A stretch of DNA of 56,165 bases. Source: Candidatus Endobugula sp. Its GTDB lineage: Bacteria; Pseudomonadota; Gammaproteobacteria; Pseudomonadales; Cellvibrionaceae. The DNA lies in contig JAHDEM010000009.1 in assembly GCA_020628895.1 (NCBI GenBank), forward strand, positions 1,736 to 57,900, given 5' to 3'. This document shows, piece after piece, positions 1 through 8,625 of this stretch. The notes below the pieces were generated by a model that was not told the DNA's origin, did no database searches, and saw only the letters and a program-made list of their open reading frames with translations. Positions within the stretch are counted from its first letter, which is position 1; every line of letters begins with the position of its first letter. Both the position numbers and the translations under genes were made by a program.

Positions 1-551
1 TCATAACAGAATCAGGCACTGCTTTATTTGAGTCTGATGCTATTGTTGAATATCTTGATGAAATAAGCCCTCCTATTGAAACCGGTGTTACACCAGAGCA
101 AAGAGCAATAGACCGTGCGTGGAGCTATATAGCGACTAAGCATTATTTAGTGCAATGTAGCACGATGCGTAGTTCGGATGGTATGACACTGCAGGAGCGA
201 GTGAATAAACTTAAAAAAATATTTGCTAAAGTAGAGGCTGCGTTGACAACATCGACCTATTTTAAAGGGGAAAGCTTGAGTAACGTTGATATAGCGTGGT
301 TACCTTTATTACACCGTTCTTCTATTATTTGCCGTCGCTCTGGTTATGATATGTTAGAAGGCTACCCTAAAGTGCAGGCATGGAGAAAAGCAACAATGAA
401 CTCGGGTATTGTGGCTGGCTCGGTGGCAGAGGACTTTGAGGAAGCATTTTCAGGATTTTATTTGTCAACAGAAACGTATTTGGGGGCTCAGGCAGAGTCT
501 TCAGCATTATTAAAATGTGTTGCAGAAAATCAATGTGCAAATTGTTGTTAG
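1..551 (+). CDS. Glutathione S-transferase family protein (5' truncated)
   Basis: The gene enters from the left edge; the frame is open from base 3 and the first internal ATG (base 150) is not the true start. The visible start matches the end of a GST thioredoxin-like N-terminal domain, with the glutathione-contacting pattern ESDAIVEYLDE. A mostly helical C-terminal domain follows, including the usual LSNVDIAWLPLL segment (GST-C 'xxADI' region). The tail is Cys-rich (NQCANCC), which is unusual. GSTs conjugate glutathione to electrophiles or reduce peroxides in the cytoplasm; the substrate here cannot be told. Roughly the first 45-50 residues are missing. Family assignment is good, subclass unknown. 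Confidence 0.85.
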   Translation, partial: ITESGTALFESDAIVEYLDEISPPIETGVTPEQRAIDRAWSYIATKHYLVQCSTMRSSDGMTLQERVNKLKKIFAKVEAALTTSTYFKGESLSNVDIAWLPLLHRSSIICRRSGYDMLEGYPKVQAWRKATMNSGIVAGSVAEDFEEAFSGFYLSTETYLGAQAESSALLKCVAENQCANCC

Positions 552-600
552 CTATTATAAATATTTGCGCTTTTTTTAACCCGTTTTAAATATTATTGAC

Positions 601-645
601 AAAGCTTAGACATTTTTAAATTAGTTTTTAAAGCGTCTAAGCTTT
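601..645. terminator. Hairpin between convergent genes
   Basis: An 11-bp perfect inverted repeat, AAAGCTTAGAC (601-611) and GTCTAAGCTTT (635-645), with a 23-nt AT-rich loop, lies in the short gap between the GST gene and the leftward WYL regulator. Its position suits a bidirectional terminator, although the T-runs are short. Confidence 0.5.
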
Positions 646-658
646 TGATTGTTATTCT

Positions 659-1363
659 CTACATAAAATAATCTTTCTTATCACATGCAGAATCTTGTTC
701 GATATAAGCTGCTAAGTTTTTACCCGTCTCGTCGTCAAATATTTCTTGGGTACATTGTAAGGTGCGTATTCTGTCGAGCCTAAAATGACGGAAGTCTTTA
801 CGTTTTTCACACCAGCTTGCGAGCAACCAGACAGGGCTTAAAAATATTAAAGCCAAAGGCCGTAAGGTACGAGAGGTGGCTCGATTGGCTTCATCACTAT
901 ATTCAATTAAAATTTTTCTGCGTATACGAATAGATTCTCGCAAATCAGAAAAACTCACTGTCCAAGGAGGCATCGCCTTAGTTGGCACGGAGTAGGTGGT
1001 AATTTGTTGGAGCTCACCTTGTACTTCTGCAGGCAATACCGCTTGAATCTTATCGAATGCATTATTGGCTTTTTCTGCGAACTTATCGTCTGTCCACTGG
1101 CGCACTATACTGATACCTAAGCCAATAGCCTCTAGCTCATCTCTATCAAAGGTGATAGGAGGTAGATAGTATTGCTTGTCGATCACATAGCCTACACCAG
1201 CCTCTCCCGTAATAGGCACTCCAGAGTCCATCAAATCGTGAATATCTCGGTAAACCGTGCGTGTACAAATATTAAACTCTTCCGCGATACGCTGAGCGGT
1301 TACCGCACGGCGTCGTCCACGTAAAAAGTGAGTTAATTTGATTAATCTATCTGCACGTCGCAT
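659..1363 (-). CDS. YafY-type WYL-domain transcriptional regulator
   Basis: 234 residues. An N-terminal winged helix-turn-helix of the HTH_11/DeoR-like type occupies about residues 5-55 (recognition region AEEFNICTRTVYRDIHDL). A WYL domain lies at about 146-200, ending in the typical FRHFRLDRI block; the name-giving W-Y-L reads W-L-L here (VWLLASW). Such proteins bind DNA and sense small ligands through the WYL domain. The gene is divergent from a VOC-fold gene, a common pairing, and a 10-bp palindrome sits in the shared upstream region. Cytoplasmic repressor or activator; ligand unknown. Confidence 0.88.
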   Translation of the reverse strand: MRRADRLIKLTHFLRGRRRAVTAQRIAEEFNICTRTVYRDIHDLMDSGVPITGEAGVGYVIDKQYYLPPITFDRDELEAIGLGISIVRQWTDDKFAEKANNAFDKIQAVLPAEVQGELQQITTYSVPTKAMPPWTVSFSDLRESIRIRRKILIEYSDEANRATSRTLRPLALIFLSPVWLLASWCEKRKDFRHFRLDRIRTLQCTQEIFDDETGKNLAAYIEQDSACDKKDYFM

Positions 1364-1431
1364 GGCTGTCTCTATTTTTTGTCTCTAACTGATAGGGTTT
1401 CATCTTTTTAGAAATTATAGTGTAAAGCAAG

Positions 1432-1457
1432 CCTACTGACACCATGCTGTCAGTAGG
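1432..1457. promoter_or_regulatory. Candidate operator palindrome in divergent promoter region
   Basis: CCTACTGACA (1432-1441) and TGTCAGTAGG (1448-1457) form a perfect 10-bp inverted repeat with a 6-nt spacer, between the WYL regulator (start 1363, minus strand) and the VOC gene (start 1580). It could bind the regulator or form a leader hairpin. No T-run follows, so it is not an obvious terminator. Confidence 0.45.
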
Positions 1458-1579
1458 TGGTGGATATACTGCATTTTCTTAATGAGCACCTATTTTAAAT
1501 CTGGCTAGTTATTTTGAGTGACGGTGCATGAGATAGGTATTTATTAATAATAACTCAGTAATTAATAGGAGAGAATGTT

Positions 1580-1957
1580 ATGAATAACCCAGTTGGTTGG
1601 TTTGATATTTATGTGGATGATTTATCAAGAGCTCAACAATTTTATGAATCCGTACTTGATGTAAAACTAGATGATTTTAGCGACCCTAGTGACCCACAAA
1701 TACAAATGAAATCATTTACTTCAGATATGGAAAAATACGGCGCTACAGGTGCTTTGGTTAAAATGGAAAGTATAAAAGCAGGGCAAAATAGTGTTGTGGT
1801 TTATTTTTCATGCGGTGACTGTGCTATCGAAGAATCTCGTGTGGAGTCTGCAGGCGGAAAAGTAGAAAGGCCAAAATTTTCCATCGGTGAGTATGGCTTT
1901 ATATCTTTAGTGCAGGATACCGAAGGCAATACCATTGGCTTGCATTCTATTAGTTAA
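1580..1957 (+). CDS. VOC-family (glyoxalase/bleomycin-resistance fold) protein
   Basis: 125 residues, the usual size for a single VOC protein made of two beta-alpha-beta-beta-beta units. The start WFDIYVDDLSRAQQFYESVL and the end LVQDTEGNTIGLHS are hallmark VOC segments. The terminal IGLHS lacks a clear metal-ligand Glu, as in the YdcJ/PhnB-like uncharacterised branch. A good Shine-Dalgarno (TAGGAGAG) lies 9 bases before the ATG. It is divergent from the WYL regulator, which may control it. Substrate unknown; cytoplasmic. Confidence 0.85.
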   Translation: MNNPVGWFDIYVDDLSRAQQFYESVLDVKLDDFSDPSDPQIQMKSFTSDMEKYGATGALVKMESIKAGQNSVVVYFSCGDCAIEESRVESAGGKVERPKFSIGEYGFISLVQDTEGNTIGLHSIS

Positions 1958-2390
1958 ATGATGTTTAGTGAGACCTTTTTACATTATTATCTTGCTCATC
2001 AGGGCAAGATAGTAATCGATTTATTTAAGCTGTTATCAAGTAAGTCTTAAATTCTAATACGTCACCTTTTTACTATCGTAAAACCTCAACCTCGTTACAC
2101 TCTGTTACATATATCACTTCCTGTGCTATTGAGTTTCTTTGTCTAGACCTTCACACTTTATCCATAGTCTTATACTTATTGTGATATTCAGTGAATGATA
2201 TGTGTTGGTTGTTGTCCTAAGGCCTAAATAGCATTGATAAGATCGCATGTTAGATCATCAACTCATCATCACTTTGCGTAGTGTAATTAATATATTTAAC
2301 GTGCTAATTAGGTGTACGAGTAACTACTTTATTTTTAATCAATGGTATACATCTGACTATTAGCATGACATTTACAGGTAACGTTTCTCT
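1958..2390. other. Non-coding gap, 433 bp
   Basis: AT-rich and without a credible gene on either strand. It holds one 8-bp hairpin (TATCTTGC 1988-1995 / GCAAGATA 2004-2011) that may end the VOC transcript, and presumably the promoter of the following ABC operon. No clear -35/-10 pair can be picked by eye. Confidence 0.5.
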
Positions 2391-3098
2391 ATGATTAATG
2401 CGCGTAATATTAGTAAATCGGTCAATACAGCCGAAGGTCCCTTAACCATATTAGATAATATTGACTTGTCGGTGAGTGATGGTGAGAGCCTTGCCATTGT
2501 TGGTGCATCAGGCTCAGGCAAGTCAACCTTATTAGGGATTTTGGCGGGTTTAGATATTCCCAGTTCAGGAGAAATGGTACTGGCAGGAAAGTCACTGACG
2601 TCTATGGATGAAGAGGGAAGAGCGGCAGTACGTGCCGAAAGTGTAGGGTTTGTTTTTCAGTCCTTTCAATTATTACCGGGATTAAATGCGTTAGAAAATG
2701 TGATGCTGCCTTTAGAACTACATGGTGTTGCCCAAGCAGAAGAAAAAGCTAGAGGTTATTTGGAGCGTGTAGGTCTGTCCCATCGTTTATATCATTATCC
2801 TAAACAGCTCTCAGGTGGGGAGCAACAGCGAGTAGCGGTAGCGCGCGCATTTGCTAGTGAGCCAGAAATCTTATTTGCCGATGAGCCAACAGGTAACTTA
2901 GATAGTGCCACAGGGGCGCATATTATCGAGCTTATTTTTGCCCTGAACGCGGAGCAAGGTACCACTTTAGTTTTAGTCACCCATGAAGAACGCCTAGCAC
3001 AGCGCTGCTCTCGCAAGATTACTTTAGATGCTGGAAAATGTATTGACACTGATGAGGTATCAATGGATTCACCTGCAGAGGTAGCAACAGGAGCGTGA
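2391..3098 (+). CDS. ybbA: ABC exporter ATP-binding subunit, YbbA/LolD type
   Basis: 235 residues. Walker A GASGSGKST at 38-46, Q-loop VFQSFQLLPGL near 88-98, signature LSGGEQQRVAVARAF from 140, Walker B LFADEPTGNL at 161-170, H-loop VLVTHEE. The FADEPTGNLD block is typical of the MacB/LolD/YbbA class, which energises FtsX-like permeases rather than importers. Its stop overlaps the Shine-Dalgarno/start region of the next gene, a YbbP-type permease, so the two form an operon. The exported substrate of YbbAP is not established. Cytoplasmic, membrane-associated. Confidence 0.9.
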   Translation: MINARNISKSVNTAEGPLTILDNIDLSVSDGESLAIVGASGSGKSTLLGILAGLDIPSSGEMVLAGKSLTSMDEEGRAAVRAESVGFVFQSFQLLPGLNALENVMLPLELHGVAQAEEKARGYLERVGLSHRLYHYPKQLSGGEQQRVAVARAFASEPEILFADEPTGNLDSATGAHIIELIFALNAEQGTTLVLVTHEERLAQRCSRKITLDAGKCIDTDEVSMDSPAEVATGA

Positions 3099-3100
3099 CT

Positions 3101-5620
3101 ATGAAGGCATTGAATGTTGCTTTGGCCGCTAAATTACTATGGCGCAATTGGCGTAGTGGTGAGGTAAAAATTCTGACTAGTGCATTAGTGTTGGCGGTTG
3201 CTGTAGTGACCGCCATCGCGGTATTTTCTAGTCGTATGGACCAATCTTTAATTCGTCAGAGCAATACCTACTTGGCGGCTGATCGAGTGATCTCTAGTCG
3301 TTTGGCTATACCCGAAACATGGCAAACACAGCCTAACTCCTACGACTTGCAACAAACCCGAGTGACTGAATTTAGCTCGATGGTGTTTGCTAGCAAAGAT
3401 GATGTTGATGAAATGCATCTAGCCTCGGTGAAAGCGGTTGGTGATTTATATCCCTTGCGTGGACAACTGGAAGTCAGCGATATTGCCTTCGCTTTAGGAG
3501 ACGATATTAGTATTGCCCAGTCTGTTCCCGAACCTGGGGAAGTTTGGGTGGATTCGCGCTTATTGCCACTGATGAATATAGACTTGGGTGATACCTTAGC
3601 GGTAGGGGATAAATCCTTTAATGTCAGCAAAATTGTAATACGGGAGCCAGATACCACTGCGAGCTTCTCGATGCTTGGCCCCAGAGTATTAATGAATCAA
3701 AAAGACCTTGAGGATACAGGCGTCATTCAACCGGGTAGTCGAGTGACTTACCGGTGGTTAATCGCGGGGGAGGAATCAAACCTACAGCAATTTGAGCAGT
3801 GGTTAACACCACAGCTAGGCGAACATTACCGCTTTAGAACCATCAAAAATTCGCAACGTAATATTAGTTCCGCTTTAGATCGTGGCACACGTTTTTTAAT
3901 GCTTGCTGCGGTTATTGGTGTGTTATTAGCTAGTGTGGCGATTGCCATTGCGGCTCAACAGTTTTCTCGCCGCCATGTGGATCAGGTGGCTTTACTAAAA
4001 AGTTTAGGTGCTAGTGCTAGATTAGTTAGGCTGCTGTATTTCATGCAAATGCTTATTTTAGGCGTTATTGCTGCAATTGTTGGTGTTTTGGCCGGTGAAT
4101 TTATTCAGCGTGCTATTGCCTCAAGTATAGAGTCGTTATTTGCGATAGAGCTCGTGTCTGCGACTTGGAGCGCTTATGCAACGGGCTGGTTAACAGGGCT
4201 TTTATGCTTATTATGTTTTGCTTTACCTCCATTGTGGCATCTACCTAAGGTTTCTCCTTTAAAAATATTACGCCGAGAGTTGGCTGTTGCGGGGGTTAGT
4301 GTATGGATTAAAGGTCTGCTAGGTGTTGCTGCTATTATTGCGTTGATTGGTTTTTATAGTGGCGATAGTTTTATTACGCTATCCATCGTTGGTGGTTTTA
4401 GCGTTGTGGTCTTACTTGGCGGTTTATTGGCTTTAATCATGCTGCGTTATAGCCACCAAATGGGTAGTAGAGCGGGTAGCTATTGGCGTTTAGCACTCAC
4501 TAATTTAGAACGGTATCGTACACAAAGCATTATGCAAATTTTAGTGTTTGCCTGTGCTTTAATGTTATTGATGGTCCTATATGCTATACGCACCAGTCTT
4601 ATCGAAGAATGGCGGCTGCAGCTACCTGATGATGCACCCAATCATTTTGTTATGAATATTGCGCCTTACGAAGTCAATGAAGTTGAACAACTATTTGCAG
4701 ATAATCAGTTAGTTCCTAGTCCTTTGTATCCTATGGTATTGGGGCGCATTAGTGCGCTTAATGAGGTGATTTTTACTCAGGAAGATAGACAACGTTCTAA
4801 CTCTCTGCGTCGAGAACTCAATTTAAGCTGGGCGGAATCTATAGCCCCAGATAACCAGCTATTGGAAGGACAGTGGTGGGACAGTTGGCAGAGTACTACT
4901 GGGTTGCCTGGTGTGTCTGTTGAAGTTGAGGAAGCAAAAGAAATTGGCCTGTCACTGGGTGATGTTATTACCTTTAGTCTAGGTGGAATTGAATTAAAAG
5001 CAGAGGTAGCGAGTTTTCGCTCGGTAGATTGGAATGCTATGCGGCCTAATTTCTTCTTTTTATTTTCACCAGGAACACTCGATAATTATTCAGCCAATTT
5101 TCTGACGAGTGTTTTTATTCCTGCGGAGCAAAAACCGTTTGTGAATACCTTATTAAGACAGCACCCAACCATTGTTATTATTGAGGTCGACCGTATTATC
5201 GAACGTATTCGCTCTATTGTAGAACAAGTCGGTAGGGGAATAGAGCTGGTATTATGGTTAGTACTCTTAGGTGGTGTAATGGTACTGATTGCTGCAGTGA
5301 ATGCGAGTATGGCTAACCGAATGCAAGAGACGGGTTTGTTAAGAGCATTAGGTAGTGGGCGAGCACTTATCTTGCGTAGCTTGGCTATAGAATTTGCAGT
5401 ATTAGGATTATTAGCCGGTGTCTTAGGCGTATTGGGCGCTGAGGTTCTGTTGATGGGATTGCAGTGGATGGTATTCGAAGGGGATATTTATCCGCACTAT
5501 GAACTATGGGCTGCTGGGCCAATACTGGGCGCACTATTTATTGGTGCTCTAGGGGTGATTTCATGCCGACGAGTGGTTTCTGTTCCACCCAATTTGGTAC
5601 TAAGAGAAATTGAGTCTTAG
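3101..5620 (+). CDS. ybbP: FtsX-like ABC permease, YbbP type
   Basis: 839 residues from the ATG at 3101. A GTG six bases upstream is in frame, but AGGAG at 3089-3093 is correctly spaced only for the ATG. An N-terminal TM helix (about 28-48) is followed by a large periplasmic region. Two FtsX modules follow: a three-helix bundle around 265-390 with FSRRHVDQVALLKSLGAS, then further helices, and a C-terminal module near 710-835 with RMQETGLLRALGSGRALILR. The duplicated FtsX architecture and the YbbA partner place it in the YbbP/DevC-like predicted-permease group (COG3127). Inner membrane; likely lipid or lipophile handling, by inference only. Confidence 0.9.
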   Translation: MKALNVALAAKLLWRNWRSGEVKILTSALVLAVAVVTAIAVFSSRMDQSLIRQSNTYLAADRVISSRLAIPETWQTQPNSYDLQQTRVTEFSSMVFASKDDVDEMHLASVKAVGDLYPLRGQLEVSDIAFALGDDISIAQSVPEPGEVWVDSRLLPLMNIDLGDTLAVGDKSFNVSKIVIREPDTTASFSMLGPRVLMNQKDLEDTGVIQPGSRVTYRWLIAGEESNLQQFEQWLTPQLGEHYRFRTIKNSQRNISSALDRGTRFLMLAAVIGVLLASVAIAIAAQQFSRRHVDQVALLKSLGASARLVRLLYFMQMLILGVIAAIVGVLAGEFIQRAIASSIESLFAIELVSATWSAYATGWLTGLLCLLCFALPPLWHLPKVSPLKILRRELAVAGVSVWIKGLLGVAAIIALIGFYSGDSFITLSIVGGFSVVVLLGGLLALIMLRYSHQMGSRAGSYWRLALTNLERYRTQSIMQILVFACALMLLMVLYAIRTSLIEEWRLQLPDDAPNHFVMNIAPYEVNEVEQLFADNQLVPSPLYPMVLGRISALNEVIFTQEDRQRSNSLRRELNLSWAESIAPDNQLLEGQWWDSWQSTTGLPGVSVEVEEAKEIGLSLGDVITFSLGGIELKAEVASFRSVDWNAMRPNFFFLFSPGTLDNYSANFLTSVFIPAEQKPFVNTLLRQHPTIVIIEVDRIIERIRSIVEQVGRGIELVLWLVLLGGVMVLIAAVNASMANRMQETGLLRALGSGRALILRSLAIEFAVLGLLAGVLGVLGAEVLLMGLQWMVFEGDIYPHYELWAAGPILGALFIGALGVISCRRVVSVPPNLVLREIES

Positions 5621-5657
5621 AGATTATTTTAATTAAAAAAATAAAACGAGAGCTTTT

Positions 5658-6092
5658 ATGTCTCACCTTACAAAAATATTAATCTCAGGGCTATTGATAT
5701 TATTCATATTTTCATCGGCATATGCAGATGAAAAAACAATACTGGCTAGTGGTTATGTAACCGCAAAATTTAAGGCTGATGGCCAGCCATCCGTTGAAGG
5801 ACGTTGGCAAATATATACCGATGGCCAGCGCTATTTTATAGAGCTACTTGACGATTTTAGAGCGAAAGAAGGGCCGGATGTTAAAATATTTGTATCGGCT
5901 AAAAAAGAGAGGCGAATCGAAGGTTATAACGCTGCTAGAGATAGTATATTCGTGTCTAACTTGCGTTCTTTTTCCGGTACCGAAATTTATGAAATTCCTG
6001 AAGATGTGAATATAGAAAATCTGAAAACGCTAATTTTTCATTGTGAATTTTACAGTAAATTATGGGGCACTAGTGTTATTAATCAAAAATAG
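5658..6092 (+). CDS. Exported DM13-domain protein
   Basis: 144 residues with a Sec signal peptide (hydrophobic ISGLLILFIFSSAYA, cleavage near residue 23). The mature part matches the DM13 domain: it runs from ASGYVTAKFKADGQPSVEG to GPDVKIFVSA, with the conserved G-R-W and the GPDxKxxxS segment. DM13 domains occur in exported proteins and have been proposed to take part in electron transfer; the conserved Cys of some members is not evident in the core here (one Cys near the C-terminus). It follows ybbP by 37 bp on the same strand and may be co-transcribed. Function unknown. Confidence 0.75.
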   Translation: MSHLTKILISGLLILFIFSSAYADEKTILASGYVTAKFKADGQPSVEGRWQIYTDGQRYFIELLDDFRAKEGPDVKIFVSAKKERRIEGYNAARDSIFVSNLRSFSGTEIYEIPEDVNIENLKTLIFHCEFYSKLWGTSVINQK

Positions 6093-6132
6093 TTGCCAGT
6101 AAATACTTCTCCTTGTTCAAGATAATATTGAT

Positions 6133-7101
6133 TTACAAATCATACTTTATAGTTTGTAGAATATCTTCGACGTTATCCTTTGTGACTGCTGAACCTTTTA
6201 TCGCAATCCAACTAGGAATCGCACGCTCTAGAAGAGATAAAATCGTTGTCCGAGCAACAACCTCTCCCTGAATATAAGGGTTTTGTGCGACTACGCCAAT
6301 AACATGGTGCCCATTCGATAAAGCATTTGCTGTGTTTTGGCTGAGATCAACAGTAACCAAGGGTAGATTTAGATTTTTTTCGTCAATAACCACAATAGTA
6401 TCCATAGCTGGTACATCCCACACGACAAAAATGCCAGATAATTGTGGATTATTTTCGATTAATTCCTGAGCGGCCACTTTTACGTGCTTTAATGAATGAA
6501 ATCTTGTTGTAATAATATCTGTATCTGGGCGATTGCTTCTAAACCAGCGTCCAAAAGAGATTTCACGCTCGTTGGTTGCATAGAAATCTGTCCCAAATGT
6601 TAATATTCCTACAGCCCCTTTGTGAGGAATATGAGGCGATAATATTTCGGCAGCAGTTGTTCCAATATGAAAATTATCGGACGAAATAAAAGAGGAATAA
6701 TCTCGGCCAGGTAGCAGTCCAGTCGGCACGCTGTCATGCAGGATAAGTTTTTTTCCTGATTCAGAAATATGACGATGGGCATCAATGACATCTAAGTTAC
6801 CTATGGGAATAGAAATCACAGCATCAATATCAGAGCGTTTTGATAAAGTGGTCAGTGCATCTATTTGAAGTTGAGGGGTAAATTGGCAGTCAATAATATC
6901 GTCAACGATGATGTCATGTTCACTAAGTATATTCATCAATCCTTTTAGCGATTGCTTAGACCAGTCGCTACTTGTCGTATGGTATACCACTGCAATACGA
7001 AATTTCTGATCACGAGCCTGTTGGCTTTGAATAGGTGATAGTGATACTTCATTAAGCTTAGTGGGATGTTCTCCATGCGGTCCTAAACCAGTAACCGACA
7101 T
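6133..7101 (-). CDS. Signal-peptide-less periplasmic-binding-protein-like protein
   Basis: 322 residues with the type I periplasmic-binding fold (Peripla_BP_4/RbsB-like) but no signal peptide: the N-terminus MSVTGLGPHGEHPTKLNEVS is polar. It is clearly related over its full length to the secreted binding protein encoded at 9597-10718. Compare GPHGEHPT with GPNGENPT, DWSKQSLKGL with DWSRAQIEGL, and VVWDVPA (residues 226-232) with AVWDVPA. It has no helix-turn-helix, so it is not a LacI regulator. It lies 33 bp downstream of the ROK regulator with an AGAGG ribosome site, so the two are probably co-transcribed. The likely role is a cytoplasmic sugar sensor or co-regulator; this is inference. No upstream in-frame signal sequence was seen. 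Confidence 0.75.
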   Translation of the reverse strand: MSVTGLGPHGEHPTKLNEVSLSPIQSQQARDQKFRIAVVYHTTSSDWSKQSLKGLMNILSEHDIIVDDIIDCQFTPQLQIDALTTLSKRSDIDAVISIPIGNLDVIDAHRHISESGKKLILHDSVPTGLLPGRDYSSFISSDNFHIGTTAAEILSPHIPHKGAVGILTFGTDFYATNEREISFGRWFRSNRPDTDIITTRFHSLKHVKVAAQELIENNPQLSGIFVVWDVPAMDTIVVIDEKNLNLPLVTVDLSQNTANALSNGHHVIGVVAQNPYIQGEVVARTTILSLLERAIPSWIAIKGSAVTKDNVEDILQTIKYDL

Positions 7102-7134
7102 AACAGTGCCTCTTTAATAATTATTATATAAAAG

Positions 7135-8475
7135 TTAATCGACTATAAATTCTTCGATTCTATTATCTTGATTCAATTCACCTAATAATCCCTTAAATTT
7201 CGGCTCGTTTGCTGGGTGCCCATATAAAACCCATTGTTTTAAATAGGCAGGTTCAAATAAGCCATCAGCTGCAATCGCAGCTGAACCAATTAGTCCTGCA
7301 GAATGCCCCAACACAGATGCTTCTACTAAAGTATCCTTAGATATCAGTGGATGTGCATTACGATATATCATTTCTCTAATTGCAGCTAAAAGAATGTCAT
7401 TATCCTGTACTAGTGAGCCGCTAATAATAATTCTTGATGGATTGAGCATATTGGCTATCGTCGCTATATTTTGTCCTATTCGTCTTCCGCAGTTAGAGAG
7501 TATTTCCATCGCAACATGATCTGCAGCTCTAGCTGCATTGGACACATCAATAGCATTTATGTTTGCTTGTTGTGCCAGAATATTTTCTAGTATTTTACTT
7601 TGTCCAGAATTCGCAGCGTCATTTCCTAATTTTGCGACCATCAACTCACCAGCTACCGAATTTAATGAGCTAGTAGCACCTGCTGACTCAACAGGAGTGT
7701 GCCCTATAAGTCCTGTCAGTCCATTAGCACCTTGGTATAGTGATCCATTGATAATAAGACTAGCTTCGATACGATTACTTACTTTAACAAATAGCACAGT
7801 CTCTGATTCAAAAGTGTCTAGTGACTGAGTTTGTCCCATAGCCATGGCTTCCACACTACCACGTATCCACACAGGAGCTTTATAGTAGGATAATAGTTGT
7901 TCAATTAGAGGTGCATCAGCCCATGCTGAGGGCATTGAAGGGGTTTTGTAAAAAAAGTGGGAGTTCGAAAAACTTTCTACAGGCCCTGGTATAGATAAAC
8001 CAATACCTAGTACATCGATATTTGTTACCTCGCGATCAAGTAATAAATCGAATAAAGCAATCAAATGCTTCATTATCTGATCGCTACTAGCATTTGCATC
8101 TATATTTTCATGGTGCTCGGTGAGTAAATTACCTGATAAGTCGGCCATACCTACACCTAATACCTCTTGTTCAATAGAGGCTACCAGAAATCGGCCAGCA
8201 TCAGCATTAAACTGGATAAGCCGTGGTGCACGTCCTCCTGTAGTGACTCCTAGACTACCTTCATTGATAAAACCAATATCAGAAAGAACGGATAGCCTAT
8301 CGGTAACTGCTGTTCTACCCATTTCACAGGTTCGCTCTATTTCTTGTCGAGTTAGGTGTTTTTTATTGCGAAGTAAATTAAGAATTTGCTCTACACCGGG
8401 TGCAAGTGACTTTGAATAGGTCTCACGTACTCTAAGATTCTTCGATGTTTGGTTCTTATCGTTTTGTACAAACAT
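7135..8475 (-). CDS. ROK-family transcriptional regulator (NagC/XylR-like)
   Basis: 446 residues, longer than the usual 380-410. A winged helix-turn-helix at about 30-80 (QEIERTCEMGRTAVTDRLSVL) is followed by a ROK actin-like domain with GIGLSIPGPV (157-166) and GLTGLIGHTPV (252-262). The kinase-type catalytic N-D is absent (IRGSVEAMAMGQ at 204-215), so it is a regulator. Where ROK proteins carry a CxCGxxGCxE zinc motif this one has GATSSLNSVAGE (266-277), with no cysteine. It is divergent from the sugar cluster and is its likely regulator, with candidate sites at 8575-8622. The ligand is probably the imported sugar or a catabolite (inference). Confidence 0.88.
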   Translation of the reverse strand: MFVQNDKNQTSKNLRVRETYSKSLAPGVEQILNLLRNKKHLTRQEIERTCEMGRTAVTDRLSVLSDIGFINEGSLGVTTGGRAPRLIQFNADAGRFLVASIEQEVLGVGMADLSGNLLTEHHENIDANASSDQIMKHLIALFDLLLDREVTNIDVLGIGLSIPGPVESFSNSHFFYKTPSMPSAWADAPLIEQLLSYYKAPVWIRGSVEAMAMGQTQSLDTFESETVLFVKVSNRIEASLIINGSLYQGANGLTGLIGHTPVESAGATSSLNSVAGELMVAKLGNDAANSGQSKILENILAQQANINAIDVSNAARAADHVAMEILSNCGRRIGQNIATIANMLNPSRIIISGSLVQDNDILLAAIREMIYRNAHPLISKDTLVEASVLGHSAGLIGSAAIAADGLFEPAYLKQWVLYGHPANEPKFKGLLGELNQDNRIEEFIVD

Positions 8476-8574
8476 GTCTTATTCTTTGGCCCGCTATCAT
8501 TTTCTTATTATTGAGGATGCAAGGTGATTATATCTGCTGCTTTGCAGTATTCAATGGCATATTTCGTTAAAAAC

Positions 8575-8622
8575 CAATCTTTTGCATAAAAAATACAAAA
8601 GATTGTTATCTTTTGCATAAAA
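8575..8622. promoter_or_regulatory. Candidate ROK operator: inverted plus direct repeats
   Basis: CAATCTTTTG (8575-8584) and CAAAAGATTG (8596-8605) are a perfect 10-bp inverted repeat. ATCTTTTGCATAAAA occurs twice (from 8577 and from 8608), spaced exactly 31 bp, close to three helical turns. The array ends just before the predicted promoter of the rightward sugar operon. Confidence 0.6.
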
Positions 8623-8625
8623 TGT

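Noticed and set aside
2795-3049. Antisense frames inside ybbA, ccm, edd, glnS and other genes
   Set aside because: They are opposite-strand shadows of well-supported genes, with no own ribosome sites or protein features.
6609-6791. Frame within the leaderless binding-protein-like gene
   Set aside because: Out-of-frame shadow of the 6133-7101 gene on the same strand.
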